Origin: a virus
IMG/VR virus record: IMGVR_UViG_3300027896_000265
Span: 1-21,318 of that record
DNA: 21,318 bases
Direction: 5' to 3' (one strand)
The translations under genes and the position numbers were made by a program. Below, piece after piece: positions 1 through 7,021 of the stretch. How positions within the stretch are numbered: the first letter of the stretch is position 1; the number at the start of each line of letters is the position of its first letter. The notes under the pieces were generated by a model. It did no database searches, was not told the origin of the DNA, and saw only the letters and a list, made by a program, of their open reading frames with translations.

Positions 1-1690
1 TAAAACCAGTTATAGTAGAGACAATAGCTACACCAACTAGCCTAGTCATAATAACTGTACTTAATAATTCTACTGCTTGTATGATACCTTTAATATTAGT
101 AGTTATAGCATCTACCATATTAGCTGATTCTTTAACTATCTGGTTCATAGTTTCTTTGGTATCAGCAAAGATAGCACGATCCATCAAAGTATAAGATGAT
201 TGTAATCTATATAAGTTACTTTGTAGTCTATCTTTAGTTAGATTAAATACACTATCATCAGGCCCACCGAAAATCTTTCTATAATATTCTGCGAAAATAG
301 GAACAGCATCTTTAGCTATAACTTCATTAGCTTTCATCGCTTGCATAAACTCAGCAGGAGTCTTACCCATAGACTTAGCAAAAGTTTCTACTGCTCCGGG
401 AAGTACGTTACCTAACTGCTTCTTTACTTCTTCAGATTGAACTACACCTTTAGCAAACATTTGATCTAAAGCTAAGAAAAGTGAGTTAATCTTTTCTTCT
501 GGTAAATGTAGTATTGTTCCTACTTCTGCAAACTCTTTAAAACTCTTATTAACAGCAGCTTGATTAGTTCCAGCTAATACAGCAGAAGGAGCATAACGTC
601 TGTAAGCTTGTTCAAGTATAACTAATGATTGACCAGCTTCTTTAGCTACATCTTGTATAAAGGCTAAGTTCTCTTGTGTTTTTGCTGAACCAAAGATACC
701 TAATAAACTAGATTCTGTTACTTGTTGTTCTAAACCAGCTTTAGGAACATCAAGAAGGGCTTGTTTAGTATATTGTAAAGTTATATTTAAGAGTTTATAA
801 GCTCCCATAACCTCAGCAATACGTAAAAGTAGATTTTGGTGATGAACTACATTAGAAGAAACAGCGGCACTATTAGTATTAGTTGCTGTAGTATGCTCAG
901 TAACAGTGGAAGTATTAGCTTGTCTAGCTGCGGCTTCTGCTCTAGTAAACTCAGTTAAACGCTGAGTCATTTGTATTTGATTTATAGTATTAGGATCAAA
1001 TCTAGCAGACTCACTTAAGCGACTAAAACCACTAGCAGCTTCAGTTCTAGCCATAGCAGCATTATGGGCAGCAGCTCTTTCTTCTATAGTTCTAGCCATA
1101 TTACCATACATGACTATTCTTCTATTAGCTTCTGCTTGAGCTATAAATTCTCTTTGTTCTGCTCCGTGTGCATCCATAGCAGCAGTAGCAGCATTAAAGT
1201 TTTGTCTTAAAGTTTCTTCTCTAGCTAATCTAGCTTGGACTGCTGCTTCCGATCCTGTTAGAGTACCACTAGATAGACCTGTACCTGTACTTTTACCACC
1301 AGCCATAATAGAAGCACCAGCAGCAGCAGCAGAAGCTAAATTACTTGTTCTTTGATGTTCTGCATTTAAAGCTATTAGTTTATCTTTAGTTTGATCTATA
1401 ACTTTATTATAAGCAGCAAGAGAGCGTTCAGCATTTCCCCAAGCTAAATTACTTCCTCTACTACCTTCAGCTAACGAATTATTAGCATTAATGATAGTAT
1501 TCTGTAACTTTATATAAGCGTTTTCTTGCTTTTCTAATAAAGTTAACCGTTCTTGTTCTTTCTCAGTTAGATTAACTGTAGCTGTAGTTACTGTTTCTAC
1601 TGAAGAAGCCATCTCCTTAGTAATAGAAGCAAATTTAGCACCGTCTGTTGTATCAACACTTAGTTTAATTGATAGTAACTTATCGGTCAT
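1..1690 (-). CDS. Tail tape measure protein (lambda gpH-like), N-terminal 563 residues; C-terminus beyond window
   Basis: The gene is partial: the frame is open from the ATG at 1690 to the left edge with no stop. Tape measure proteins set tail length and are built into the tail tube. Residues about 30-80 are charged and helical, and about 80-330 are Ala/Glu/Arg-rich helix, as expected for the rod-like N-terminal part. Around residues 404-431 lies the hallmark of the tape-measure N-terminal domain, reading ALDQMFAKGVVQSEEVKKQL and then LPGAVETFAKSMG. Hydrophobic helical sequence begins near the edge (residues about 530-563). The start at 1690 is supported by GGAG 8 nt upstream and by its place 3 bp after the stop of the G/GT chaperone frame, which is the usual V-G-GT-H order. 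Family assignment is firm; full length is unknown. Confidence 0.93.
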   Translation of the reverse strand, partial: MTDKLLSIKLSVDTTDGAKFASITKEMASSVETVTTATVNLTEKEQERLTLLEKQENAYIKLQNTIINANNSLAEGSRGSNLAWGNAERSLAAYNKVIDQTKDKLIALNAEHQRTSNLASAAAAGASIMAGGKSTGTGLSSGTLTGSEAAVQARLAREETLRQNFNAATAAMDAHGAEQREFIAQAEANRRIVMYGNMARTIEERAAAHNAAMARTEAASGFSRLSESARFDPNTINQIQMTQRLTEFTRAEAAARQANTSTVTEHTTATNTNSAAVSSNVVHHQNLLLRIAEVMGAYKLLNITLQYTKQALLDVPKAGLEQQVTESSLLGIFGSAKTQENLAFIQDVAKEAGQSLVILEQAYRRYAPSAVLAGTNQAAVNKSFKEFAEVGTILHLPEEKINSLFLALDQMFAKGVVQSEEVKKQLGNVLPGAVETFAKSMGKTPAEFMQAMKANEVIAKDAVPIFAEYYRKIFGGPDDSVFNLTKDRLQSNLYRLQSSYTLMDRAIFADTKETMNQIVKESANMVDAITTNIKGIIQAVELLSTVIMTRLVGVAIVSTITGF

Positions 1691-1693
1691 ATC

Positions 1694-2071
1694 TTAATCT
1701 CCAGTAGATTCAGGTTCAGGTGGCGATATAACTTCTACATAAGCACTATGCAAGTAAGGTATATCATGGAGGGTTTTCTCCATTGGAGCAGAATTAGCTT
1801 TTATTAATTCTATAATAATCATTGTATCTAATTGATGGTATTCTTTCAAGTAGTTTATGGCTATCTTATAGATTCTAAAGATACATTCAGAAGTATCCCA
1901 AAGATAAAATACTTCTTCTTCTATTATTTGTGGTAGTTCTACTTCCTCTTCAAAAGACATCATTGAAAAGATAGAAGCTGCCTCATTAGTTGTTTCTTTT
2001 ACTTTATAATCTTCCCAGTAGGTTCTAGCAAACAAAATATTATTTGCTAGAACTTTACCAGCCTCTATGAG
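1694..2071 (-). CDS. Tail assembly chaperone T part, made as G-T fusion by -1 frameshift
   Basis: This frame has no convincing start of its own; the only candidate is a TTG at 2035 lying within a hairpin. It is open upstream past the G stop and joins the G frame at the heptamer 2077-2071. Slippage there gives a fusion of about 309 residues (184 from G, 125 from this frame) spanning 2622 to 1694. In lambda the gpGT fusion binds the tape measure and recruits tail tube subunits. The T part is acidic (EEEVELPQIIEEEVFYLW), with a YLWDTSE segment that recalls the short T-domain families of siphoviruses, though I cannot prove homology. It ends 3 bp before the tape measure ATG. Position and frame relation carry the assignment. 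Confidence 0.8.
   Translation of the reverse strand, partial: LIEAGKVLANNILFARTYWEDYKVKETTNEAASIFSMMSFEEEVELPQIIEEEVFYLWDTSECIFRIYKIAINYLKEYHQLDTMIIIELIKANSAPMEKTLHDIPYLHSAYVEVISPPEPESTGD
2022..2053 (-). promoter_or_regulatory. 11-bp stem-loop downstream of the frameshift site
   Basis: On the minus strand, GTTCTAGCAAA (2053-2043) pairs perfectly with TTTGCTAGAAC (2032-2022) around a 10-nt loop. The stem starts 17 nt after the slippery heptamer, further than the 5-9 nt usual for stimulatory structures. A pseudoknot or a role for ribosome queuing is possible. It is not followed by a T-run, so it is not an intrinsic terminator. Confidence 0.7.
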
Positions 2072-2622
2072 TTTTTTAGTTCTTCACCTTTAAGGTCAAT
2101 ATTGAAGACTGCATTAGTAATAGTTGTTTGGAGAGATTCTCTAAAGGATGGGTTATCTAAGTACATGTTCAGGAGGACGACTAAACATTCCTCACCATCA
2201 TCCCAAAGAGAATCAATAGGTTTAGCATCTCTAGTATCAGCGATAAGTAAATCTGTTACTTTATCTTTATCGTTTAAGCTAAGAGAAGAATTTTTAATAA
2301 ATAAGACATGGCTCTTATAGAATATATCCATATCTTTAGTTCTTTTATCCGTAGCATCTTCAATAGCTTTATTAAGAAAAGAAGTTTTTTCATCTAGCTC
2401 TTCATAAGATAAACTTGTATCTTCTTTTACTTTAGTTAAATCCTTTAACCAGCGTTCTACTTTAACTGTATTTAATATCTCTTGAAAATTCTTACGAACT
2501 TGATTTAGTTCACTTTCGGTATAAGCTTTTACACCAATAGTAATATTATCTTTAATTCCACCAGTAGCTTGTACTTTATGTTCGGTGAAAGGTTTAGCTG
2601 TTTTTATTGCGATTGTAGCCAT
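2065..2622 (-). CDS. Tail assembly chaperone G-like protein, 185 aa
   Basis: This protein is the upstream partner of the frameshift pair and lies between the major tail protein and the tape measure gene. It starts with a short beta-like stretch (MATIAIKTAKPFTEHKV) and continues as charged helical sequence (about residues 35-115), ending GEELKNS. A strong AGGGGA ribosome site precedes the ATG at 2622, just after the terminator of the major tail protein gene. Chaperones of this type coat the tape measure during tail assembly and are absent from the virion. Lambda gpG is 140 residues, so this one is somewhat long. No signature motif is recognised; the call rests on gene order, size and the slippery site at its 3' end. 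Confidence 0.75.
   Translation of the reverse strand: MATIAIKTAKPFTEHKVQATGGIKDNITIGVKAYTESELNQVRKNFQEILNTVKVERWLKDLTKVKEDTSLSYEELDEKTSFLNKAIEDATDKRTKDMDIFYKSHVLFIKNSSLSLNDKDKVTDLLIADTRDAKPIDSLWDDGEECLVVLLNMYLDNPSFRESLQTTITNAVFNIDLKGEELKNS
2071..2077 (-). promoter_or_regulatory. -1 ribosomal slippery heptamer A AAA AAC
   Basis: On the minus strand the G frame reads CTA AAA AAC TCA TAG, so the heptamer A AAA AAC is in the exact X XXY YYZ register with the stop codon two codons later. Shifting by -1 enters the T frame, which is open to 1694. The pattern matches the canonical -1 slippery motif; lambda uses G GGA AAG at the equivalent site. Confidence 0.85.
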
Positions 2623-2640
2623 TAGGTGTCCCCTAGATAT

Positions 2641-2677
2641 AAAAAAAATCCTCCTACTATTAAATTATAGTAGGAGG
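2641..2677 (-). terminator. Rho-independent terminator after the major tail protein gene
   Basis: On the minus strand, CCTCCTACTAT (2677-2667) and ATAGTAGGAGG (2660-2650) form a perfect 11-bp stem with a 6-nt loop. One A and eight T (2648-2641) follow. It lies 17 bp after the major tail protein stop and before the chaperone gene, so it should reduce transcription into G/GT and the tape measure relative to the abundant tube protein. Confidence 0.9.
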
Positions 2678-2693
2678 TTGTTTACTTACTAAA

Positions 2694-4163
2694 TTAAGAT
2701 AGAAGAATACTAGATATACCAGTATTTCTAAATTTTACTTCTCTACCAAAGTATTGACCTACTTTAGCTTCTTTAACGTCAGCAAGTTGCAAAGTATTCC
2801 AAGTATAAGTAATATATTTACCTGCACCTGTACCAAATTTTAACTGTACTGTGAAGAAGTTACTAATATTTAAGTCTGGATCAAACTGAGTTCGGTTATT
2901 ATCCATACCAATTAAAGTACCAGTTGCACTACTAGCAGGAGTAGACAGCATAGTATAGGTAAATGTGCTTGTAGTCAAGACAGTTACTTTATAATAACCA
3001 TTATAAATAGCTGCATCAACACCAGTAGCACCTGAAACTATAACATAATCACCAGTTACCATACCATGAGCAGGAGCAGTTACAGTAGCTAAAGTAGCTA
3101 CAAAAGTAATACTAGAAATAGTAAAATTGGTTGCTTCTGCTTCTAACATAGTTACAGTTACATCAGAAGGTGTAGCAGTACTAGCAAAACCTTCTTCACA
3201 ACCTGTTTGATAACGAGATAAGTCACGACCAAAGAAATTAGGAGCAGATAAGTTAGCATGACAGAAAGATTTAGCATAACCACCAACTTTAGCAAGTACT
3301 GTACCTGTAGCTGGAGAAGCAGCAGGAGTAGCACCCATAACATAACTAAAAGTAGTAGTAGATAATACTGTTATTTGAAAGTCACCATTATAAATAGGAT
3401 CAACTGAACCTGAAATATTAACATAACGGTTAGTTGCTAAACCATGTACAGCAGACATAGTAACAGTAGCAACAGTACCTACACGGGTAATAGTAGTAAC
3501 AGTACCAGCAGAAGCTTGAGAAGTAAATACTTCTCCTAAAGGTGCTATTTGAGCAGCTACTATACTTTGTTGTCTAATTGGCGCACCAACTGATTGTATT
3601 TGTGTTCCATAACTAGGAGTTAAAACAGCACTTTCAATAGGTGAATAAGCATTACCTTTTAGAGCAAACTTAAGTCTAGGTACATCACCGATATTAGCTG
3701 TAACATCTAATATAGCTTGAACACCATAAAACTGAATTAACTTTTGGTTAACAGCATTTTGTGCAGTAGTTTTTCTATAATCAATAGAAAGAGTTAAAGG
3801 ATTCATAGTAGAGTTAGTATATAATACTGAACCATCACCATTAACTGTACCAGTACCACCAGAAGCTTGTAACCAATCTGATAAAGGAGCATTAATTAAA
3901 GTTAAACTTGGATTTAAACTACCTAGAATTTGTTGTGGTGTTTCTAAGGTAACATCAGCATAACTATCTTTTTGATAAGTTACTTCATTACGACTATTAG
4001 AATCACCTAAATAAAGTAAAGCACCAGTTACATAAGTAACAGCACCAGTTAAAGTAGTTGCAGCCACAACATCAGTACCAATTGGTGCAAGATATACACC
4101 AGCAGTAGCTTCTTGTGACGAAAATAGAACTACGTTCTTTTCATGAAATTTAATTACTGCCAT
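2694..4163 (-). CDS. Major tail tube protein (lambda gpV-like) with two Ig-like insertions, 489 aa
   Basis: The protein is placed after the tail terminator and before the G/GT pair, where siphoviruses encode the tube subunit. The outer parts (about 1-215, 290-345 and 415-489) form the presumed core, with segments such as EVTYQKDSYADVTLETPQQ. Two copies of a domain of about 65-70 residues interrupt it at about 219-290 and 345-415. Each carries an HGL/HGM, then YNG, then VTVLTTSTFTYTM and ATGT pattern seen in many phage virion proteins as a beta-sandwich decoration. The insertions explain why it is about twice the usual tube-protein size. Its ATG is 5 bp after the stop of the small ORF upstream, and a strong terminator follows. 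The core fold is inferred from position; the duplicated domains are clear from sequence. Confidence 0.82.
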   Translation of the reverse strand: MAVIKFHEKNVVLFSSQEATAGVYLAPIGTDVVAATTLTGAVTYVTGALLYLGDSNSRNEVTYQKDSYADVTLETPQQILGSLNPSLTLINAPLSDWLQASGGTGTVNGDGSVLYTNSTMNPLTLSIDYRKTTAQNAVNQKLIQFYGVQAILDVTANIGDVPRLKFALKGNAYSPIESAVLTPSYGTQIQSVGAPIRQQSIVAAQIAPLGEVFTSQASAGTVTTITRVGTVATVTMSAVHGLATNRYVNISGSVDPIYNGDFQITVLSTTTFSYVMGATPAASPATGTVLAKVGGYAKSFCHANLSAPNFFGRDLSRYQTGCEEGFASTATPSDVTVTMLEAEATNFTISSITFVATLATVTAPAHGMVTGDYVIVSGATGVDAAIYNGYYKVTVLTTSTFTYTMLSTPASSATGTLIGMDNNRTQFDPDLNISNFFTVQLKFGTGAGKYITYTWNTLQLADVKEAKVGQYFGREVKFRNTGISSILLS

Positions 4164-4167
4164 TAGA

Positions 4168-4320
4168 TTAGCCTATATTTTGGGTTAAAAGTTCTTGTTT
4201 CTTTTCATCAAGTAATTTGTTTAACCTTTCAATACTTGCTCTTTGACAAGCACTATCTGGTTTCATTTTACTTATATGTAGTTCTAGTTGTTCTACAGTC
4301 ATATCATTTACGGTTAGCAT
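4168..4320 (-). CDS. Small 50-aa ORF between tail terminator and tail tube genes
   Basis: Starting at ATG 4320, an AAGGA ribosome site lies 5 nt upstream, overlapping the stop of the previous gene. The product begins MLTVNDMTVEQLELHISKMK and ends ELLTQNIG. It is almost wholly charged helix (about residues 8-46), compatible with a coiled coil. It fills the gap between its neighbours with only 5 bp before the tail tube ATG. No family is recognised. Spacing and ribosome site make it a probable real gene; its product could be a tail assembly factor or a translational coupling peptide. Confidence 0.65.
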   Translation of the reverse strand: MLTVNDMTVEQLELHISKMKPDSACQRASIERLNKLLDEKKQELLTQNIG

Positions 4321-4327
4321 AAATTCC

Positions 4328-4753
4328 TTAAAGGTCTACATTAGCTGTTGGGAAACCTATCTTCCATCTACTGACATCCCAAACTTTACCATTAGATTGT
4401 TGTGTTGCTCCTTGAGCAAAAGTAAAGCCAGAAGTAGAAGCTAAACTAGAAGTAGTAGATGTAGGTGTATAGCCTATAAGACTAGCATAAACTTTCTTCC
4501 AGATAGTAGGAAGATCATTATAAGCGCAAACTATCTGGATATTAAAAGTTTGTACTAAATCTTCTCCATAAAGATCATAGAGATCATGAGCAATAGGAGC
4601 ATTAGGACTATGAGCATCAATACTAAAGTAATCTACATAGACTATAGGTAAAATAGCTATATCTTGTAGATTAGGTTCAATACTTCTAGCTCTCTCAACA
4701 GTATAACCTGTTTGTGAGCTTATTCTATCAATAACTACTTGAGAATCTATCAT
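4328..4753 (-). CDS. Tail terminator protein (lambda gpU-like), 141 aa
   Basis: Tail terminators cap the tube and meet the head connector; they are about 130-150 residues and sit just before the tail tube gene, as here. The protein has an N-terminal helix (IDSQVVIDRISSQTGYTVERARS), alternating strands around IAILPIVYVDYFSID and VQTFNIQIVCAYND, and a helix followed by C-terminal strands ending DVSRWKIGFPTANVDL. This alpha/beta order fits the gpU-like fold. The gene overlaps the upstream one by ATGA. Homology is inferred from size, order and predicted strand pattern, not from a diagnostic motif. Confidence 0.62.
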   Translation of the reverse strand: MIDSQVVIDRISSQTGYTVERARSIEPNLQDIAILPIVYVDYFSIDAHSPNAPIAHDLYDLYGEDLVQTFNIQIVCAYNDLPTIWKKVYASLIGYTPTSTTSSLASTSGFTFAQGATQQSNGKVWDVSRWKIGFPTANVDL

Positions 4754-5070
4754 ATTACTTCCGTGCTAATGAGTAATACAGCCAATCTATCCCAACCATC
4801 ACCATAAGGAATAGGTGGACGATCAATACTAAAAGTAAACTTGTACTCATTTGTATTGTAAACAAAACTATCATCAACGCTAATATTATTAAGCTTAGTA
4901 TCCGCAGATGCAATTTGCACCTCCCATAACTGTTGTTCCACACCACCAGAAAATAAATCTGCTGTTACAAAACCTAATATACCATAAATAGTATAAGTAG
5001 GAAAGACAAGTAATTCCCCAATTAATTTAACTGTTTCTTGTATCTCTAAAGGTGTTTCTAGTAAACTCAT
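4750..5070 (-). CDS. Small head-tail joining or tail completion protein, 106 aa
   Basis: A beta-rich protein with a short N-terminal helix (about residues 5-20), then strands, including DSFVYNTNEYKFTFSID, and a Pro-rich loop PPIPYGDGWDRL near the end. Its size and composition recall the small beta-barrel joining proteins of lambda-like phages (gpFII, 117 aa), but it lies after the Z-like gene instead of before it, so the assignment is tentative. It is coupled on both sides by ATGA overlaps (5070-5067 and 4753-4750), which implies fixed stoichiometry with its neighbours. No signature motif was seen. Confidence 0.4.
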   Translation of the reverse strand: MSLLETPLEIQETVKLIGELLVFPTYTIYGILGFVTADLFSGGVEQQLWEVQIASADTKLNNISVDDSFVYNTNEYKFTFSIDRPPIPYGDGWDRLAVLLISTEVI

Positions 5071-5672
5071 GGTATAAACTTCTCTAATATAATACTTTCA
5101 ACATTATTAAGAATTTGTTGTACTTGTGGATCATAAGTATAGACTACGTTAGCCATATCAACTAAACTCATAGCTTGTAATACTCTTACTGGTGCGCGAA
5201 CACCTTTAGAAATCCAAGTAGCTTGTTGCATACGTTCATACATAAACTTCTGGTAACTTCCAGCTTGTCTCCCAGCAACAAAACCACCGAAATGCTGTTT
5301 ACCATAAACTGTTTTAACTTGTCCTCTAACAACAGTAGTAGAATAAACTCTACCTTTTCTTACAGCTTCTGGATTAATATTACCTAATTCGCTAGTATAA
5401 GGAAATTGGCTAAGACTAGGAATACTAGCAGTATAAGTTAACCCATTAGTTATAAAATTCTTACCTGTTGTAACTAAACTACTACTTCTCTTGAAAGCTC
5501 TATCTAAATCATTAGGAGGGCTATAACGAGTAAATACTGCATGTTTCATAGCCATGTGAAGTTGTAGAACTGTTTCACCGACAGCTATAGCTAACTGTTT
5601 ATTAATACGATCTGGATTTATATAATCTTTTATTTCTTCTAAACCAAATACATCTAGTTTAATAGTTGCCAT
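5067..5672 (-). CDS. Minor tail / tail completion protein (lambda gpZ-like), 201 aa
   Basis: The first morphogenesis gene after the capsid gene and its hairpins. Length is close to lambda gpZ (192 aa). It has an N-terminal helical region (GLEEIKDYINPDRINKQLAI, then QLHMAMKHAVFTRYSPP) with the basic, Pro-containing motif usual for Z/HK97-gp10-type proteins. A Gly-rich middle (KQHFGGFVAGRQAG) and a helical C-terminal region end EKFIP. Proteins of this group work at the head-proximal end of the tail so that tail and head can join. The stop overlaps the next start by ATGA. Assignment is from pattern and gene order. Confidence 0.65.
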   Translation of the reverse strand: MATIKLDVFGLEEIKDYINPDRINKQLAIAVGETVLQLHMAMKHAVFTRYSPPNDLDRAFKRSSSLVTTGKNFITNGLTYTASIPSLSQFPYTSELGNINPEAVRKGRVYSTTVVRGQVKTVYGKQHFGGFVAGRQAGSYQKFMYERMQQATWISKGVRAPVRVLQAMSLVDMANVVYTYDPQVQQILNNVESIILEKFIP

Positions 5673-5695
5673 ATAGAAATCATATTAATAAAAAG

Positions 5696-5731
5696 CCTCC
5701 AAGTAGTCACGTTTTAAGTAACTAAAGGAGG
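5696..5731 (-). promoter_or_regulatory. Second of two covarying hairpins after the capsid gene, possible terminator
   Basis: On the minus strand CCTCC pairs with GGAGG, followed by an internal loop (TT opposite CTT) and a 7-bp upper stem TAGTTAC/GTGACTA containing one G-T wobble, with a 7-nt loop. The 3' arm is followed by CTTTTT, so it can act as a modest intrinsic terminator. It repeats the hairpin 48 bp upstream with compensatory changes. Confidence 0.75.
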
Positions 5732-5744
5732 GCATATTAAAGAA

Positions 5745-5779
5745 CCTCCAAGTAGCTATAATTAAATAGCTAAAGGAGG
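5745..5779 (-). promoter_or_regulatory. First of two covarying hairpins after the capsid gene
   Basis: On the minus strand the structure is CCTCC, internal loop TT/CTT, upper stem TAGCTAT/ATAGCTA, 6-nt loop, GGAGG. It begins 15 bp after the capsid gene stop. The tract after it (TTCTTT) is weakly T-rich. It may protect the capsid mRNA 3' end, act as a processing site, or attenuate transcription. Confidence 0.72.
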
Positions 5780-5794
5780 CCATGTTAAACTACT

Positions 5795-7021
5795 TTACTT
5801 TACTTTCCAAGAAATTAAAGCATTAATATTAGTATGACCCATCATGAAAGAGGTATGTTCTTCCCATTCCCATTTACCAGTCTTACTATTCTTCCAGCTA
5901 TTTACAAATCGTGGCATAGCAGCATATTGAGCGTCTGGGTGCATGATACGACCATAAACTTTAATACCATTTTCAGCAATAGGTAAACCTAGAACCCAAC
6001 CACTACCAATATAAGCTGTTTGTACACCAGTCATACGATCATGGTAAGTAGCATTATAAGTATAGATTGGTAAGCTTTCACCATTGTCAAAAGCCCAAGT
6101 TCTACGGAAAGTTAAACCTTGAATTTGTTGCGCTCTAGGTAAAATATCACGTTGAATAGACAAAATAGCATTAACAGTATTTAAACCAGCACTTGAATAG
6201 TTAGTTTCAACATCAAAGTTAAATGCAGCATAAGCATCATCTGACATATGGAAAGCAGCTAAACGAGTTCGTTTTAAAGCTGTAGCATACATCTTAACTA
6301 AGTCTTTAACTGGAGTAGCAGTACCATTAGTTACGTTAGCTTTAGTCCAAGCTTTCATACCAGCAGTATAAGTACCAGTATTTAAGTCAGAATCCCAAGT
6401 ACCAGAACCACCTGTAGCAATAACAGGCATAACAGTAATAGAAGAATCCCAAGGAGCAGTAACAGCAGTAGTAGTTAAGTTTACTGAAGGCATTAAAGGA
6501 CTTTGGAAGTCAGTGTAAGCAGTAGCTACAGTACGGTTAAAGTTGTAACGAACTCTAGGATGTTTTTCAGAGCTAGCTTCATAACCACCATAAAGAGCTA
6601 AGTTTACTGCACATTGCTCAAACAAGTTCTCAAAACGATGTTCTGCTTCTATCATCTTTTCTTGTAATCTTCTAGCAGCATTAGCTAAAGGATTAACAAT
6701 ACCAAATTGATCACCCATTTGACGTTGATTGATTTGATTAAAGCTATCATCAGTCCAACCTTCTTTAGCATAAGAAAAGTAGAACTCTACTGTATCAAAG
6801 TTAGATAATTGAATAGGAGTAACATCAGCATCAGGTGATACGAATGTACCCATTACATTTTTAATACCGTATTCTCTATCAAAGTTGATTGTTTGTTTTT
6901 CAGAGGTTTTAAAACCAGTACCGAAAAATGTTTGCATCCAGTTAGGTCTTGACAAAGGTAGTGCTTCTAACACTCCTGACAAAACTTTACCAACTGCATA
7001 AGGGCTAAGAAATTCAGACAT
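5795..7021 (-). CDS. Major capsid protein (lambda gpE family), 408 aa
   Basis: This is the shell subunit. The N-terminal part (MSEFLSPYAVGKVLSGV, then a FFGTGFKTSEKQTINFDREY stretch and GTFVSPDADV at about 55-67) follows the E-family pattern of a short helix, a strand ending in an acidic residue and a P-containing loop. Residues about 100-150 form the long spine-like helix (RRLQEKMIEAEHRFENLFEQ). About 165-235 is a Thr/Gly-rich stretch that may be an inserted loop or domain. The C-terminal part carries GSGWVLGLPIAENGIKVYGR and RFVNSWKNSKTGKWEWEEHTS, typical of E-family ends. Lambda E is 341 residues, so this is longer. The start overlaps the decoration gene stop as TAATG. Two hairpins follow the stop. 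Confidence 0.9.
   Translation of the reverse strand: MSEFLSPYAVGKVLSGVLEALPLSRPNWMQTFFGTGFKTSEKQTINFDREYGIKNVMGTFVSPDADVTPIQLSNFDTVEFYFSYAKEGWTDDSFNQINQRQMGDQFGIVNPLANAARRLQEKMIEAEHRFENLFEQCAVNLALYGGYEASSEKHPRVRYNFNRTVATAYTDFQSPLMPSVNLTTTAVTAPWDSSITVMPVIATGGSGTWDSDLNTGTYTAGMKAWTKANVTNGTATPVKDLVKMYATALKRTRLAAFHMSDDAYAAFNFDVETNYSSAGLNTVNAILSIQRDILPRAQQIQGLTFRRTWAFDNGESLPIYTYNATYHDRMTGVQTAYIGSGWVLGLPIAENGIKVYGRIMHPDAQYAAMPRFVNSWKNSKTGKWEWEEHTSFMMGHTNINALISWKVK

Noticed and set aside
3158-3343. Leu/Val-rich minus-strand open frame within the tail tube gene
   Set aside because: It is an alternative frame of the Thr/Val-rich inserted region; the apparent hydrophobicity is an artefact of that codon pattern.
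5685-5783. Minus-strand 32-residue frame with two similar 16-residue halves (MASFSYL... and MPSFSYL...)
   Set aside because: It lies exactly on the tandem hairpins, has no good ribosome site, and its repeat follows from the repeated RNA structure; compensatory changes support structure over coding.
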